Part shown: one piece after another, positions 24,070 to 31,575 of the stretch | Numbering within the stretch: position 1 is the stretch's first letter | How the letters are laid out: every line of letters starts with the position of its first letter | NCBI GenBank assembly: GCA_002441445.1 | Contig: DJWC01000044.1 | Coordinates: 11,729 to 52,543 of the forward strand | Reading direction: 5' to 3' | DNA from: Pusillimonas sp. UBA6240 | GTDB taxonomy: Bacteria > Pseudomonadota > Gammaproteobacteria > Burkholderiales > Burkholderiaceae_B | DNA length: 40,815 nt | Translations under genes and position numbers: made by a program | Notes under the pieces: model-generated | Told to the model about the DNA's origin: nothing | Databases searched by the model: none | Seen by the model: only the letters and a program-made list of their open reading frames with translations

Positions 24070-25344
24070 ATGGCAGCGCAAACCCTAGCTCAAAAGCTTA
24101 TTGCCCGGGCCTGCCATCGCGATGCCGTGGCGGTGGGCGAGATCGTTACCTGCGACGTGGATCTCGCCATGTTCCACGATTCCAGCGGGCCTAGGCGTTT
24201 GAAGCCCATGCTGGACAAGCTGGGCGCCCGCATTTGGGACAAGTCCAAAGTGGTGCTGGTGATGGACCACTACGTACCGGAAGAAGACGACGATTCTCGA
24301 CGAATTCTAAAGATTGCGCGGGACTGGGCGCGAGAGCAGCAGTTGCCCCATGTCTATGATTCCATCGGCATCTGCCATGTCGTTCTGCCCCAGAAAGGGC
24401 ATCTGCGTCCGGGCATGTTCTGTGTCGGCGGAGACTCGCACTCGCCCACGGGCGGCGCTTTTGGCGCCTATATGTTCGGCATAGGCAGCACCGAGATGCT
24501 AGGCGTCGTGGTGACCGGCAAGATATGGATCAAGACGCCGCAGACCATCGCCATGCACTGGAGCGGCCGCCTGGCGGAAGGAGTGACCGCGAAAGACATG
24601 ATGCTCCATATGACAGGCTTGTATGGCAGCAATGGCGCCAACTACAGCGCCATCGAATATACCGGAACAGCCGTGGCCGCGCTGTCCATGCAGGAACGGA
24701 TGACCTTGTCCAACATGAGCGCCGAGCTCGGCGCGCAGGCGGGCTTGATCGCGCCGGACGAGACCACCCGGGAATACTTGCACAGCATGGGCGTAGAGGT
24801 GGACACGGACATGGACTACTGGCGCACCGATGACGATGCCGACTGCGAGATTCGCCGCTTCGACGCTTCGGCCCTTAGTCCCATGGTTGCAGCCCCGCAT
24901 AGCCCGGCCAATGTGCATCCTGTGGAGGACCTGCGCGGGACGCCTGTTCAAATCGCCTACATCGGCGCCTGCACGGGGGCCAAGCTGGACGACCTGCGGG
25001 CCGCCGCCGAAGTGCTCAAGGGGCGCCGGATAGACCCCGGGGTTCGGCTGATGGTCGCGCCCGCCACGCTGCGCGACCAGCAGGACGCACAGCAGGAAGG
25101 AATCATGGACACCCTGGTCAATGCGGGCGCGCAGGTGTTCGCCACATCATGCGGCGCCTGTTCCGGCTACGGCAATGCGCTGGCCGGAGCTTCCAATGTG
25201 ATCTCGAGCACCGCCCGCAATTTCAAGGGACGCATGGGATCCGCCGACACGAACGTCTATCTGGCCTCGCCGTACACGGTCGCCGCTTCCGCGGTGCTTG
25301 GACATATCGCGGACCCGCGCGACATTCTGGCGGAGGCAAGATAA
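24070..25344 (+). CDS. Aconitase-family hydro-lyase, large subunit (LeuC/DmdA-like)
   Basis: A 424-residue [4Fe-4S] hydro-lyase subunit. Landmarks are 'VVLVMDHYVPEEDDDSRR', 'GDSHSPTGGAFGAYMFGIGSTEM', 'YIGACTGAKLDDLR' and 'ATSCGACSGYG'; the three cysteines of the last two motifs are the cluster ligands. The size and split-subunit form fit the LeuC2/homoaconitase/2,3-dimethylmaleate hydratase group. Leucine-type LeuC usually has GSCTN where this has GACTG. Such enzymes hydrate maleate-like acids to malate-like ones. The ATG at 24070 follows AGAAGGA; a TTG at 24046 is rejected. Its stop overlaps the start of the small subunit gene by one base, and a C-C lyase gene follows, so hydration then cleavage is inferred. 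Confidence 0.88.
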   Translation: MAAQTLAQKLIARACHRDAVAVGEIVTCDVDLAMFHDSSGPRRLKPMLDKLGARIWDKSKVVLVMDHYVPEEDDDSRRILKIARDWAREQQLPHVYDSIGICHVVLPQKGHLRPGMFCVGGDSHSPTGGAFGAYMFGIGSTEMLGVVVTGKIWIKTPQTIAMHWSGRLAEGVTAKDMMLHMTGLYGSNGANYSAIEYTGTAVAALSMQERMTLSNMSAELGAQAGLIAPDETTREYLHSMGVEVDTDMDYWRTDDDADCEIRRFDASALSPMVAAPHSPANVHPVEDLRGTPVQIAYIGACTGAKLDDLRAAAEVLKGRRIDPGVRLMVAPATLRDQQDAQQEGIMDTLVNAGAQVFATSCGACSGYGNALAGASNVISSTARNFKGRMGSADTNVYLASPYTVAASAVLGHIADPRDILAEAR

Positions 25345-25856
25345 TGGCGATTCATCGAGTCTGGCGTGTGGGCGAAAACGTCGACACCGACGCGCTGGCC
25401 CCTGGCGCGTACATGAAACTGTCGATTGCCGATATGGCGCAACACTGCCTCGAAGCCCGATACCCGGGGCTGGCGGCGTCCTTGCGGCCGGGCGATGTGA
25501 TCGTGGCGGGGCCTGGATTCGGCATAGGATCCTCGCGCGAACAGGCGGTGGGGGTATTGGTGCAGCTCGGCGTCAAAGCCGTCATAGCCCCATCATTCAG
25601 CGGGCTTTACTTCCGCAATGCCTTCAACCTCGGACTGCTGGCCATCGTATGCCCCGATGCCGAGAAGATCCCCGAAGACGGCTTCGTTGAAATAGACACC
25701 GAGCGTGCGGTCGTAAGGGTCTACGCCGCGCAGGCCGACGCGCCGGCGCATCCGATGCAAGAACTTGATTGCGAGAAGCTGCCTTCATTCCTGGTCCAGA
25801 TGGCTGCCGAAGGAGGGCTGCTGGCGCAGTTGCAACGCCAGTACGCTGCGCCCTAG
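25344..25856 (+). CDS. Aconitase-family hydro-lyase, small subunit (LeuD/DmdB-like)
   Basis: A 170-residue swivel-domain subunit. 'RVWRVGENVDTDALAPGAYMK' corresponds to the NxDTD start of LeuD, 'GPGFGIGSSREQAV' is the substrate-binding loop (GxGSSRE), and 'IAPSFSGLYFRNAFNLGLLAIV' follows as usual. It pairs with the large subunit, and the TAATG overlap (stop at 25342-25344, ATG at 25344) gives coupled synthesis in equal amounts. The start used here is much shorter than the open frame but is the only one that fits the family. Specificity for a substituted maleate rather than isopropylmalate is inferred from the lyase next door and the lack of other leu genes. Confidence 0.88.
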   Translation: MAIHRVWRVGENVDTDALAPGAYMKLSIADMAQHCLEARYPGLAASLRPGDVIVAGPGFGIGSSREQAVGVLVQLGVKAVIAPSFSGLYFRNAFNLGLLAIVCPDAEKIPEDGFVEIDTERAVVRVYAAQADAPAHPMQELDCEKLPSFLVQMAAEGGLLAQLQRQYAAP

Positions 25857-25957
25857 CCTGTATCGTTTGTCGTTTGCCCATAACCCATATCGGCCCCACG
25901 GATCCATATCGATCTGGCCGGCCCGATGCCAACAAAACCATTCCGCCCGCCCTCTTT

Positions 25958-26815
25958 ATGAAATCTTTGAAATCCTTGCTGCAATCGCCTGAATGCCTGC
26001 TTGTCCCCGGCGTCTACGATGCCTTGTCGGCATTGCTCGTCCAACAGGCCGGCTTCCAGGCCGCCTACTTGTCCGGAGCTTCAATAGCCTATACGCGGCT
26101 CGGGCGTTCGGATGTGGGCTTGACGACCTACACGGAAGTGGAGCAAACCCTGTCGCGTATCGCCGATCGTGTCGATCTGCCGATCATTGTCGACGGGGAT
26201 ACCGGATTCGGCAACGCGCTGAATGTGATGCGCACCGTCAAGGGGTTCGAGAAGGCGGGCGCGGCCATGATACAGCTCGAGGACCAGACGTTTCCGAAGC
26301 GTTGCGGGCATCTGGCGGGCAAGACCGTGGTGGCCGTGGAGGAAATGTGCGGCAAGCTGAAGGCGGCGGTTGATGCGCGGCGCAGCAGCGAAACCTTGAT
26401 TCTCGCCCGCACGGACGCCGTGGCGGTGGAAGGCCTGGATGCGGCGCTGGAGCGTGCGGAACGGTATCTGGACTGCGGAGCGGACGTGCTCTTCGTCGAG
26501 GCGTTGCGAACCGAAGACCAGATGCATCAGGCCTGCGCGCGCTTCAAAGGCCGTGCGCCGCTATTGGCCAATATGGTCGAAGGCGGCATGACACCCATAC
26601 ACTCCGCAAGCGAGCTGGGTGCGATTGGTTTCAGCGTGGTGATCTTTCCGGGCGGCGCGGCCCGCGCGGTGGCCCATGCCTTGCAGGCCTTCTACGGCTT
26701 GCTCAACGAGAACGGCTCCACCGCCGGCTCGGCAAGTGCGATGCTGAATTTTGATCAATTGAACGAGGCCATCGGCACGCCCGCCCTGCTGGAGCAGGCG
26801 AAGCGCTACGAGTAA
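25958..26815 (+). CDS. Isocitrate lyase/PEP mutase-superfamily C-C lyase (2,3-dimethylmalate lyase/PrpB-like)
   Basis: A 285-residue TIM-barrel lyase. It has 'YLSGASIAYTRLGRSDVGL', the metal site VDGDTGFG (Asp79, Asp81), 'MIQLEDQTFPKRCGH' with Glu108, Asp109 and Cys116, and 'LILARTDAVAVEGL'. The KRCGH signature is found in true lyases (isocitrate, methylisocitrate, dimethylmalate) and is missing from oxaloacetate decarboxylases, so retro-aldol cleavage is expected. Products would be pyruvate or glyoxylate plus a carboxylic acid. It lies about 100 bases after the hydro-lyase small subunit; the ribosome binding site is weak. E. barkeri pairs the same two families for 2,3-dimethylmaleate, giving pyruvate and propionate. 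Confidence 0.87.
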   Translation: MKSLKSLLQSPECLLVPGVYDALSALLVQQAGFQAAYLSGASIAYTRLGRSDVGLTTYTEVEQTLSRIADRVDLPIIVDGDTGFGNALNVMRTVKGFEKAGAAMIQLEDQTFPKRCGHLAGKTVVAVEEMCGKLKAAVDARRSSETLILARTDAVAVEGLDAALERAERYLDCGADVLFVEALRTEDQMHQACARFKGRAPLLANMVEGGMTPIHSASELGAIGFSVVIFPGGAARAVAHALQAFYGLLNENGSTAGSASAMLNFDQLNEAIGTPALLEQAKRYE

Positions 26816-26836
26816 AGCTAAAACTTCAGCGCCCGC

Positions 26837-27604
26837 TCAATGGCTGTTGTCGACTATCCAGCCATCCACGCCTTTGGAGCGTTTATTCGAGAGCGCCATG
26901 CGGTATTCGAAGCGCTCGGGGTTATATACGGCCACCAGGTATTCAACGGGCCGGCCGCTGGTGTCGCGCGTGAGCCGCTTGATGCAGAGCAATGGCGACG
27001 ACATCCCGACATCGAGCGCTTGCGCATGGTGCGCATCGGCCACCGTCGCAGTAAAAGACTGTTCCGCCGAGCCGAGGCGTATGCCCAATCCCTTCAGAAG
27101 GGCCTGCAAAGGCCGCTGGGTCATGTCTTCTTCGGTGTAGCGCCTGCCGATGTCCTCGGGCACATACGTGACCAGATAGGAAAAAGGCATCTCGTTGTGG
27201 TAGCGAACCCGTATGGCCTTCTGCACCTTGCTGTTCGCGGGCAATTCCAACTGATGCCTGACCAGTTCGTTCGCCGATTCATAACTAAAGCTCAGCAGGC
27301 GCACCTGGGTGCCGGCCCCCATCTTGTTCAGATGGGCCACCAGCTTATTGATGTCGGCCCGTAAGGGCTGAGTCGCCGCATTGCCGGCGATGGGAAAAGT
27401 CCCCGAGCCCTGGCGACGCTCGACCAGGCCGTCCTGTTGCAGCAGGTCCAGCGAGCGCCGGATGGTCAGGCGGGATACTTGATACTGCGCCGCTAGAACG
27501 TTTTCGCCCGGCATCGCCTCGTCATAGGCAAAATGCCCGTTTTCTATCGCCTGCTTGAGCAGGCGATAGATCTTGTAATAGCGAGGCGTGGGGGTATCGA
27601 TCAT
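26837..27604 (-). CDS. GntR-family (HutC/UTRA subfamily) regulator
   Basis: A 255-residue regulator. The N-terminal winged helix has 'YYKIYRLLKQAIENGHFAYDEAMPGENVLAAQY' then VSRLTIRRSLDLLQQDGLVERRQGSGTF. A UTRA ligand domain follows, with 'IRVRYHNEMPFSYLVTYVPEDIG', 'LCIKRLTRDTSGRPVEYLVAVYNPERFEY'. HutC-type proteins usually repress catabolic operons and are released by a pathway metabolite. It lies eight bases behind a Bug gene and shares its promoter, so it is probably autoregulated. The same promoter sequence occurs before the LeuC/LeuD/lyase genes that converge on it, making those the likely second target. Confidence 0.92.
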   Translation of the reverse strand: MIDTPTPRYYKIYRLLKQAIENGHFAYDEAMPGENVLAAQYQVSRLTIRRSLDLLQQDGLVERRQGSGTFPIAGNAATQPLRADINKLVAHLNKMGAGTQVRLLSFSYESANELVRHQLELPANSKVQKAIRVRYHNEMPFSYLVTYVPEDIGRRYTEEDMTQRPLQALLKGLGIRLGSAEQSFTATVADAHHAQALDVGMSSPLLCIKRLTRDTSGRPVEYLVAVYNPERFEYRMALSNKRSKGVDGWIVDNSH

Positions 27605-27612
27605 ATTGCTGC

Positions 27613-28581
27613 TCAGTCGGCGGTCACTCCCGTGAATTTTACGATTTTCGCGTAGCGCTTGATGTCGTCCCTGACGAATTCGGCAAATTCTTCCGGAGTG
27701 TTGGTGACGACCGTGCCGCCCTCGGGCTCTATCAGTTTGACGAAGCTTTCACGCTTGGCGCCTTCCACGACGGCGCGATTGAGCTGATCCACCCGCTCCT
27801 TGCTCATGCCCGCCGGCCCGAACATGCCGAACCAGGCCTTGGAGGTGAATCCCTTGACTGTATCGCCTATGGGAGCAGCCGAAGGAAACTGCTTCATCGG
27901 CCCAGGGCTGGTCACGCCGAGGAATTTGATTCGATCAGTGCCATAGAACGGCATCACGTTGACGGCGCTGGCGAACATCAAGTCCACCTGGCCGCCGACC
28001 AAGTCCTGCAATGCGGGAGAGGTGCCCTTATAGGGCACCGACAGGCCTTTGATGCCCGCATCCATCTCGAAGCTGGCCGTGGCCATGTGCAGGGACGACC
28101 CCACGCCGCCGATGGCAAAGGTGTATTTACCGGGCTCCTTCTTGGCCATCTGTATCAGGCTTGCCACATCGGAAGCAGGGAAATCCTTGCGGGCCACCAG
28201 CACGCTGGGCACTTCCGCCAATATGCTGATGGGCGTGAAATCCTTTTCGGGATCGAAGGGAAGCTTCTTGTAAAGGCTGGCGTTGACAGTAAAGCTGGTA
28301 AAGCTCACCAGCAGGGTATTGCCATCCTTGGCCGAGCGCGCGACGGCGTCAGCGGCAATATTGCCCCCGGCGCCAGGGCGATTCTCGACGACCACCGTCT
28401 GCCTCAGGATACTGCTCATCTCCTGGGCGATGCCCCGGGCGACACGGTCCGTCGTACCGCCCGGCGACGCGCCGACGATCAGCTTCAATGGGGGTTGTTC
28501 AGCCGCCGAGGCGGAAGGAAGGACAGCGGAAACACTCAGGATTGCGCCAAGCAGCCCGGCGCAGATCAGTCGATTGCTCAT
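27613..28581 (-). CDS. Bug-family (TTT) periplasmic solute receptor
   Basis: A 322-residue exported receptor. The ATG at 28581 has GAGGAGA about ten bases upstream and gives a normal signal peptide (MSNRLICAGLLGAILSVSAV ... SASAAEQPP); an ATG ten codons earlier has neither. The Bug pattern reads 'LKLIVGASPGGTTDRVARGIAQEM', 'TVVVENRPGAGGNIAADAVARSAKDGNTL', 'LSVPYKGTSPALQDLVGGQVDLM' and 'FGMFGPAGMSKERVDQLNRAV'. It is transcribed with the HutC-type regulator gene. The shared promoter with the hydratase/lyase genes suggests that its ligand is a di- or tricarboxylate that enters the pathway at that step. Confidence 0.92.
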   Translation of the reverse strand: MSNRLICAGLLGAILSVSAVLPSASAAEQPPLKLIVGASPGGTTDRVARGIAQEMSSILRQTVVVENRPGAGGNIAADAVARSAKDGNTLLVSFTSFTVNASLYKKLPFDPEKDFTPISILAEVPSVLVARKDFPASDVASLIQMAKKEPGKYTFAIGGVGSSLHMATASFEMDAGIKGLSVPYKGTSPALQDLVGGQVDLMFASAVNVMPFYGTDRIKFLGVTSPGPMKQFPSAAPIGDTVKGFTSKAWFGMFGPAGMSKERVDQLNRAVVEGAKRESFVKLIEPEGGTVVTNTPEEFAEFVRDDIKRYAKIVKFTGVTAD

Positions 28582-28628
28582 GGAAACAGATCTCCTCTCG
28601 AATTGGGTCATGAACGAGTACGAGTAGA

Positions 28629-28657
28629 ATCATATACATGTATTGATAACAATACAA
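28629..28657 (-). promoter_or_regulatory. Promoter/operator of the Bug-GntR(HutC) pair
   Basis: On the minus strand TTGTAT (28652-28657) and TATGAT (28629-28634) are 17 bases apart. The spacer region holds the perfect 16-bp palindrome GTATTGATAACAATAC (28640-28655), and ATACATGTAT follows. Twenty-three of 29 bases match the hydratase promoter at 24006-24034. An operator for the GntR/HutC protein is inferred. Confidence 0.75.
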
Positions 28658-28973
28658 CTTAAGATTGCAAGAAAGCCGCGACACGCGGGCCATTCACGCA
28701 ACCGATGCCTATACCCTCGGCAAAGGCCATCGGCTGTTTTCCTACACCCGGCTTGGCTAACTGGCCAGGCGGCATGCCGACTTGATAAGCGAAATGAAAC
28801 GCCGCGGCCACAAGCCCGTTCCCAGGGGTCGAGCGCCATCAGTTTCCCGATATGCCGGACGCCTTCTGGAAGGGCTGGGGAACCGGCAAAAGATGCCATG
28901 GATTTGAATCGGCGGCGTATCGCCGAACGGACGAAAATGGCGGCTTTGCCGCTGCCGCGACAGTTCCTCAGGC
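28658..28973. other. Non-coding stretch between Bug promoter and DUF72 gene
   Basis: About 316 bases without a supportable gene. Short open frames here have no recognisable domain and no ribosome binding site, and no repeat or RNA structure stood out. Confidence 0.5.
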
Positions 28974-30056
28974 CTACTCCGCGATGGCCTGGGCGAGCTT
29001 CTGGATGGAGAGCGGCGCGCAGCCTTCGGCATCATTGCTGACGGTCACATACGCCGGCTGGCCCGCGCCCGTGATGCCGCGGACGGTGCGCGCAAGCACG
29101 GCGCGTGTGTGCGGATCTTCGCTGAGGATGGCGTTGAACGGATCATGCTTCCTCTGCGCGTCAGCGTAGCCATAGGCGCCAAAGATGCGATTCAGGTTCC
29201 ATCGACATACCAGCGGGCCCGGCCATAACGCGCGCAGCATGGGCAGCTGCGTCTCGATCGGCGGCATCTTGCCATGCAGGCCCAGACAGAAGGTGGCGCC
29301 ATGTGCCTTGAGCGTGTCAACCAGCGCCTGGCCCAGTAGTTCAGGGTCCCGGACCTCCACCGCGACGATCACGGAGGCGTGCGCGGACAAGGCGTGCCGG
29401 ACGGCGGCCAGCATATGGCCCAGCCTGTCCAGCAGCGACGCGGGGTGGCTGAGCAAGCCCCAGGGCAGCGGACTCAGCTGAAATACGAGGACACCCAGCT
29501 TGGCGCCCAAGCCTTCGAGCGTTGGCTGCACAAAGTGTTCGATAGCCAGTTGCGGATCGAGAAAGCCCGGATTGGGTTCGCGCGCCTTGCCTTCGTCGCC
29601 GCGCACCTGGGCGTCGGTGATGCTGGCCGGACATTTCACGACGAACCGGAAATCGCTGTCGACCTGGCCCGCATAAGCGGCATATTGGCTGACCGTCAGC
29701 GGACGCCAGAAGCTGCGGTCCACGCAAACCGTGCGCAATAACGGGTGCCGATGGTAAGCCTCGAGTCCGTTCTTTGACAGCGTGCTGGAATCGTAGCCAC
29801 CATCCCAGACCAGGCCTTCCCAGCCCGGGTAAGACCAGGTGGAGACGCCAAAGCGCAACTGGGCTGGAAGCCGCTGCGCCAGTTCGCGCCAAGCTTCCGC
29901 TGCGGGGGCGGGACGCACCTTGGCCATGTCTCGGCGGTCAATGGATGCCGGATTCGCACCAGATGCTCCGCCGACTCCAGGTTCGGTCGAAGGTTGGGGA
30001 ACAGCATCTCCAAAAAGATCGTCTTGCATGCTTCCCATACTAATACATGCGCTCAT
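28974..30056 (-). CDS. DUF72 family protein
   Basis: A protein of 360 residues (or 351 if it starts at the ATG at 30029, MQDDLFGD, a common-looking start in this family). After a variable leader the DUF72 TIM-barrel begins with 'LRFGVSTWSYPGWEGLVW', then 'YHRHPLLRTVCVDRSFWRPL', 'DFRFVVKCPASITDAQV', 'LGVLVFQLSPLPWGLL' and 'GPLVCRWNLNRIFGAYGY'. The biochemical role of DUF72 is unknown. The 30056 ATG overlaps the stop of the SRPBCC gene by four bases, favouring coupled translation in a four-gene operon headed by arsR. Confidence 0.82.
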   Translation of the reverse strand: MSACISMGSMQDDLFGDAVPQPSTEPGVGGASGANPASIDRRDMAKVRPAPAAEAWRELAQRLPAQLRFGVSTWSYPGWEGLVWDGGYDSSTLSKNGLEAYHRHPLLRTVCVDRSFWRPLTVSQYAAYAGQVDSDFRFVVKCPASITDAQVRGDEGKAREPNPGFLDPQLAIEHFVQPTLEGLGAKLGVLVFQLSPLPWGLLSHPASLLDRLGHMLAAVRHALSAHASVIVAVEVRDPELLGQALVDTLKAHGATFCLGLHGKMPPIETQLPMLRALWPGPLVCRWNLNRIFGAYGYADAQRKHDPFNAILSEDPHTRAVLARTVRGITGAGQPAYVTVSNDAEGCAPLSIQKLAQAIAE

Positions 30057-30574
30057 GAGGCGCGGAACCGCCCCAACTTTTCCTCGACCAGCGCCTCAGC
30101 CTGAGCATGCAGCGCCCAGAAGTCGGACACGAACTCCCCCTTGATGCGCTTCTCGAGTACGGCAAGGTGCGCATGCCAGCCGCCGCCGAAATTGACGGCA
30201 TCGTCGCCGCCCCGCAAACCCGTGTGAGTCAAAATCAGCAGGGTTTTGTCGCCTTGGGGGCTCAATGCAAAAGTGACCTCGCCGCCATCCCAAGTAAATG
30301 CAAGGAGCTGCGGCGGTTCATACCGCGTGATGCGTTCTTCCCAGCTATTGCCGACGTAAGGACGGTACTTTTCCGGCGTGGGCACATTCTCGTCGGATAG
30401 ATTGTCGTGGTCCATCTTCAAGCCAAAGCTACCGCCGACCTTCAGTTCGGACGGCCCGGCCATGAACCACCGCGCGCGCAGTTCGGGATCGACCAGATAT
30501 CGCCAAACCTTTTCCAGGGGAGCATCGAGCAAGCGCTCGAAGCGCAAAGTATCAGGTGTGATCTTGTCTGCCAT
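30053..30574 (-). CDS. SRPBCC/AHSA1-domain protein
   Basis: A 173-residue START-like domain protein: 'LRFERLLDAPLEKVWRYLVDPELRARWFMAG' is the AHSA1 opening, followed by 'SWEERITRYEPPQLLAFTWDGGEVTFAL' and the closing 'GGGWHAHLAVLEKRIKG'. These small hydrophobic-pocket proteins often sit beside an ArsR-type regulator and a VOC protein, as here, yet their ligand is rarely known. It begins directly after the VOC gene stop, with no spacer, and overlaps the DUF72 gene by four bases. A response to a small hydrophobic compound is a guess from the domain type. Confidence 0.9.
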   Translation of the reverse strand: MADKITPDTLRFERLLDAPLEKVWRYLVDPELRARWFMAGPSELKVGGSFGLKMDHDNLSDENVPTPEKYRPYVGNSWEERITRYEPPQLLAFTWDGGEVTFALSPQGDKTLLILTHTGLRGGDDAVNFGGGWHAHLAVLEKRIKGEFVSDFWALHAQAEALVEEKLGRFRAS

Positions 30575-30985
30575 CTAGGTTCTCCTTTCATCGGCGAGAT
30601 TCAATTGCCAAGATACGCCGAAGCGATCATTCAACCAGCCAAACCGCTCGCTGAAACCGTAGTCATCCAACGGCATCAGGACCTGGCCGCCGTCCAACAA
30701 AACGCCGAACACGCGGTCCAGCTCCGCCGCCGAATCGAATTCCACGAAAATGGAGCTCGAAGGCGTGAACGAGAAACCGTGTTTTATCGGGCTGTCCGAA
30801 CACATGAACTCGCGACCGCAGATGGTGAATACAGCGACTTTTATGGTGCCGGCTGAACCAGGCTCGCCCTGGGTCCAGCGTTCGACCCTCACCATGCGGG
30901 AATCGGGGAAGGTGTCGAAATACAAATCCAGCGCAGCCTGCGCGCCACCGTCCTGAAACATGAGAAATGACCTCGCTATCGTCAT
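30575..30985 (-). CDS. VOC-superfamily protein (PhnB-like)
   Basis: A 136-residue PhnB/3-demethylubiquinone-methyltransferase-like fold protein: 'RSFLMFQDGGAQAALDLYFDTFPDSRM', 'VAVFTICGREFMCSDSP', 'SIFVEFDSAAELDRVFGVLLDGGQVLMPLDDYGFSERFGWLNDRFGVSWQLN' in pieces. This is the PF06983 type of vicinal-oxygen-chelate domain; no activity is established for most members. It is the second gene of the ArsR operon, 48 bases after arsR and abutting the SRPBCC gene. Metal ligands are not obvious. Confidence 0.87.
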   Translation of the reverse strand: MTIARSFLMFQDGGAQAALDLYFDTFPDSRMVRVERWTQGEPGSAGTIKVAVFTICGREFMCSDSPIKHGFSFTPSSSIFVEFDSAAELDRVFGVLLDGGQVLMPLDDYGFSERFGWLNDRFGVSWQLNLADERRT

Positions 30986-31033
30986 GAAATGCCTCGATAT
31001 GGGTTGGCGCCAGACGTCAAGAACGGCATTGGG

Positions 31034-31357
31034 TTATTCGGGGTCTCCCTTCAGTACGGCTTCCAGCGCGTCGAGACGATCAGTCCAGAATCGCTCCCAT
31101 TGCCTGAGCCAGTCGCTGGTGTCTTTCAGTTGCCTGGCGTTGAGCCGGCACAATTGCCGCCGCCCGACCCTGCGCCGCTCGATCAAGCCCGCGCGTGCGA
31201 GCACGGCAACGTGCTTGGCGGCGCCTGCGAAGCTCATCTTATAAGGCGCGGCAAGTTCACCGACCGACTTTTCTCCCAGCATCAGATCGGCCAGCATCGC
31301 ACGCCGGGTCGGATCGGCAAGTGCCGTAAACGTCGCGTCGAGTCGTCTTTCAACCAT
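31034..31357 (-). CDS. ArsR-family transcriptional regulator
   Basis: A 107-residue winged-helix protein: 'FTALADPTRRAMLADLMLGEKSVGELAAPYKMSFAGAAKHVAVLARAGLI' in continuous helices, then 'RRRVGRRQLCRLNARQL' as wing. It lacks the CxC metal box of arsenic or cadmium sensors, so it belongs to the non-metal subgroup that accompanies SRPBCC/AHSA1 proteins. It heads the operon ArsR-VOC-SRPBCC-DUF72. A perfect 16-bp palindrome lies about 33 bases upstream of the ATG and overlaps a TTGACA, so autorepression is likely. Confidence 0.92.
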   Translation of the reverse strand: MVERRLDATFTALADPTRRAMLADLMLGEKSVGELAAPYKMSFAGAAKHVAVLARAGLIERRRVGRRQLCRLNARQLKDTSDWLRQWERFWTDRLDALEAVLKGDPE

Positions 31358-31384
31358 GTGGTTTAGTTTCCAATATGCTCATAT

Positions 31385-31405
31385 CATTGTCAACCAATTG
31401 GTTGA
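31385..31405 (-). promoter_or_regulatory. ArsR-type operator over the arsR promoter
   Basis: TCAACCAATTGGTTGA (31390-31405) is a perfect 16-bp palindrome in front of arsR. On the minus strand its right half runs into TTGACA, a consensus -35, with a weak GAAACT about 17 bases downstream. Binding would block the -35, a simple autorepression design. Confidence 0.75.
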
Positions 31406-31548
31406 ATTTACTTCAGAGACGGAGCCGATCGTGCCCGGCACGCCCGGAATGCGCTCGCCGTCGGGCCTAGCGCTCGGTCGGCCCGGCGGGCCAGATAGGT
31501 CTGGAGCGTGGTCTCGCCGGCCTCGCCGAAAGCCGCGACGGACACAAG

Positions 31549-31575
31549 CAATGCGGTACGCCGAGTACCGCATTG
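31549..31575. repeat. Perfect 11-bp stem hairpin
   Basis: CAATGCGGTAC (31549-31559), loop GCCGA, GTACCGCATTG (31565-31575). No T-tract follows, so it is not a standard terminator. It overlaps the outer edge of the left copy of the tRNA-linked repeat. Confidence 0.7.

Noticed and set aside
24070..25856. Annotating the two genes as leuC and leuD of leucine biosynthesis
   Set aside because: No other leucine genes are adjacent, the cluster motif is GACTG, and the next gene is a C-C lyase; a catabolic hydro-lyase fits better.
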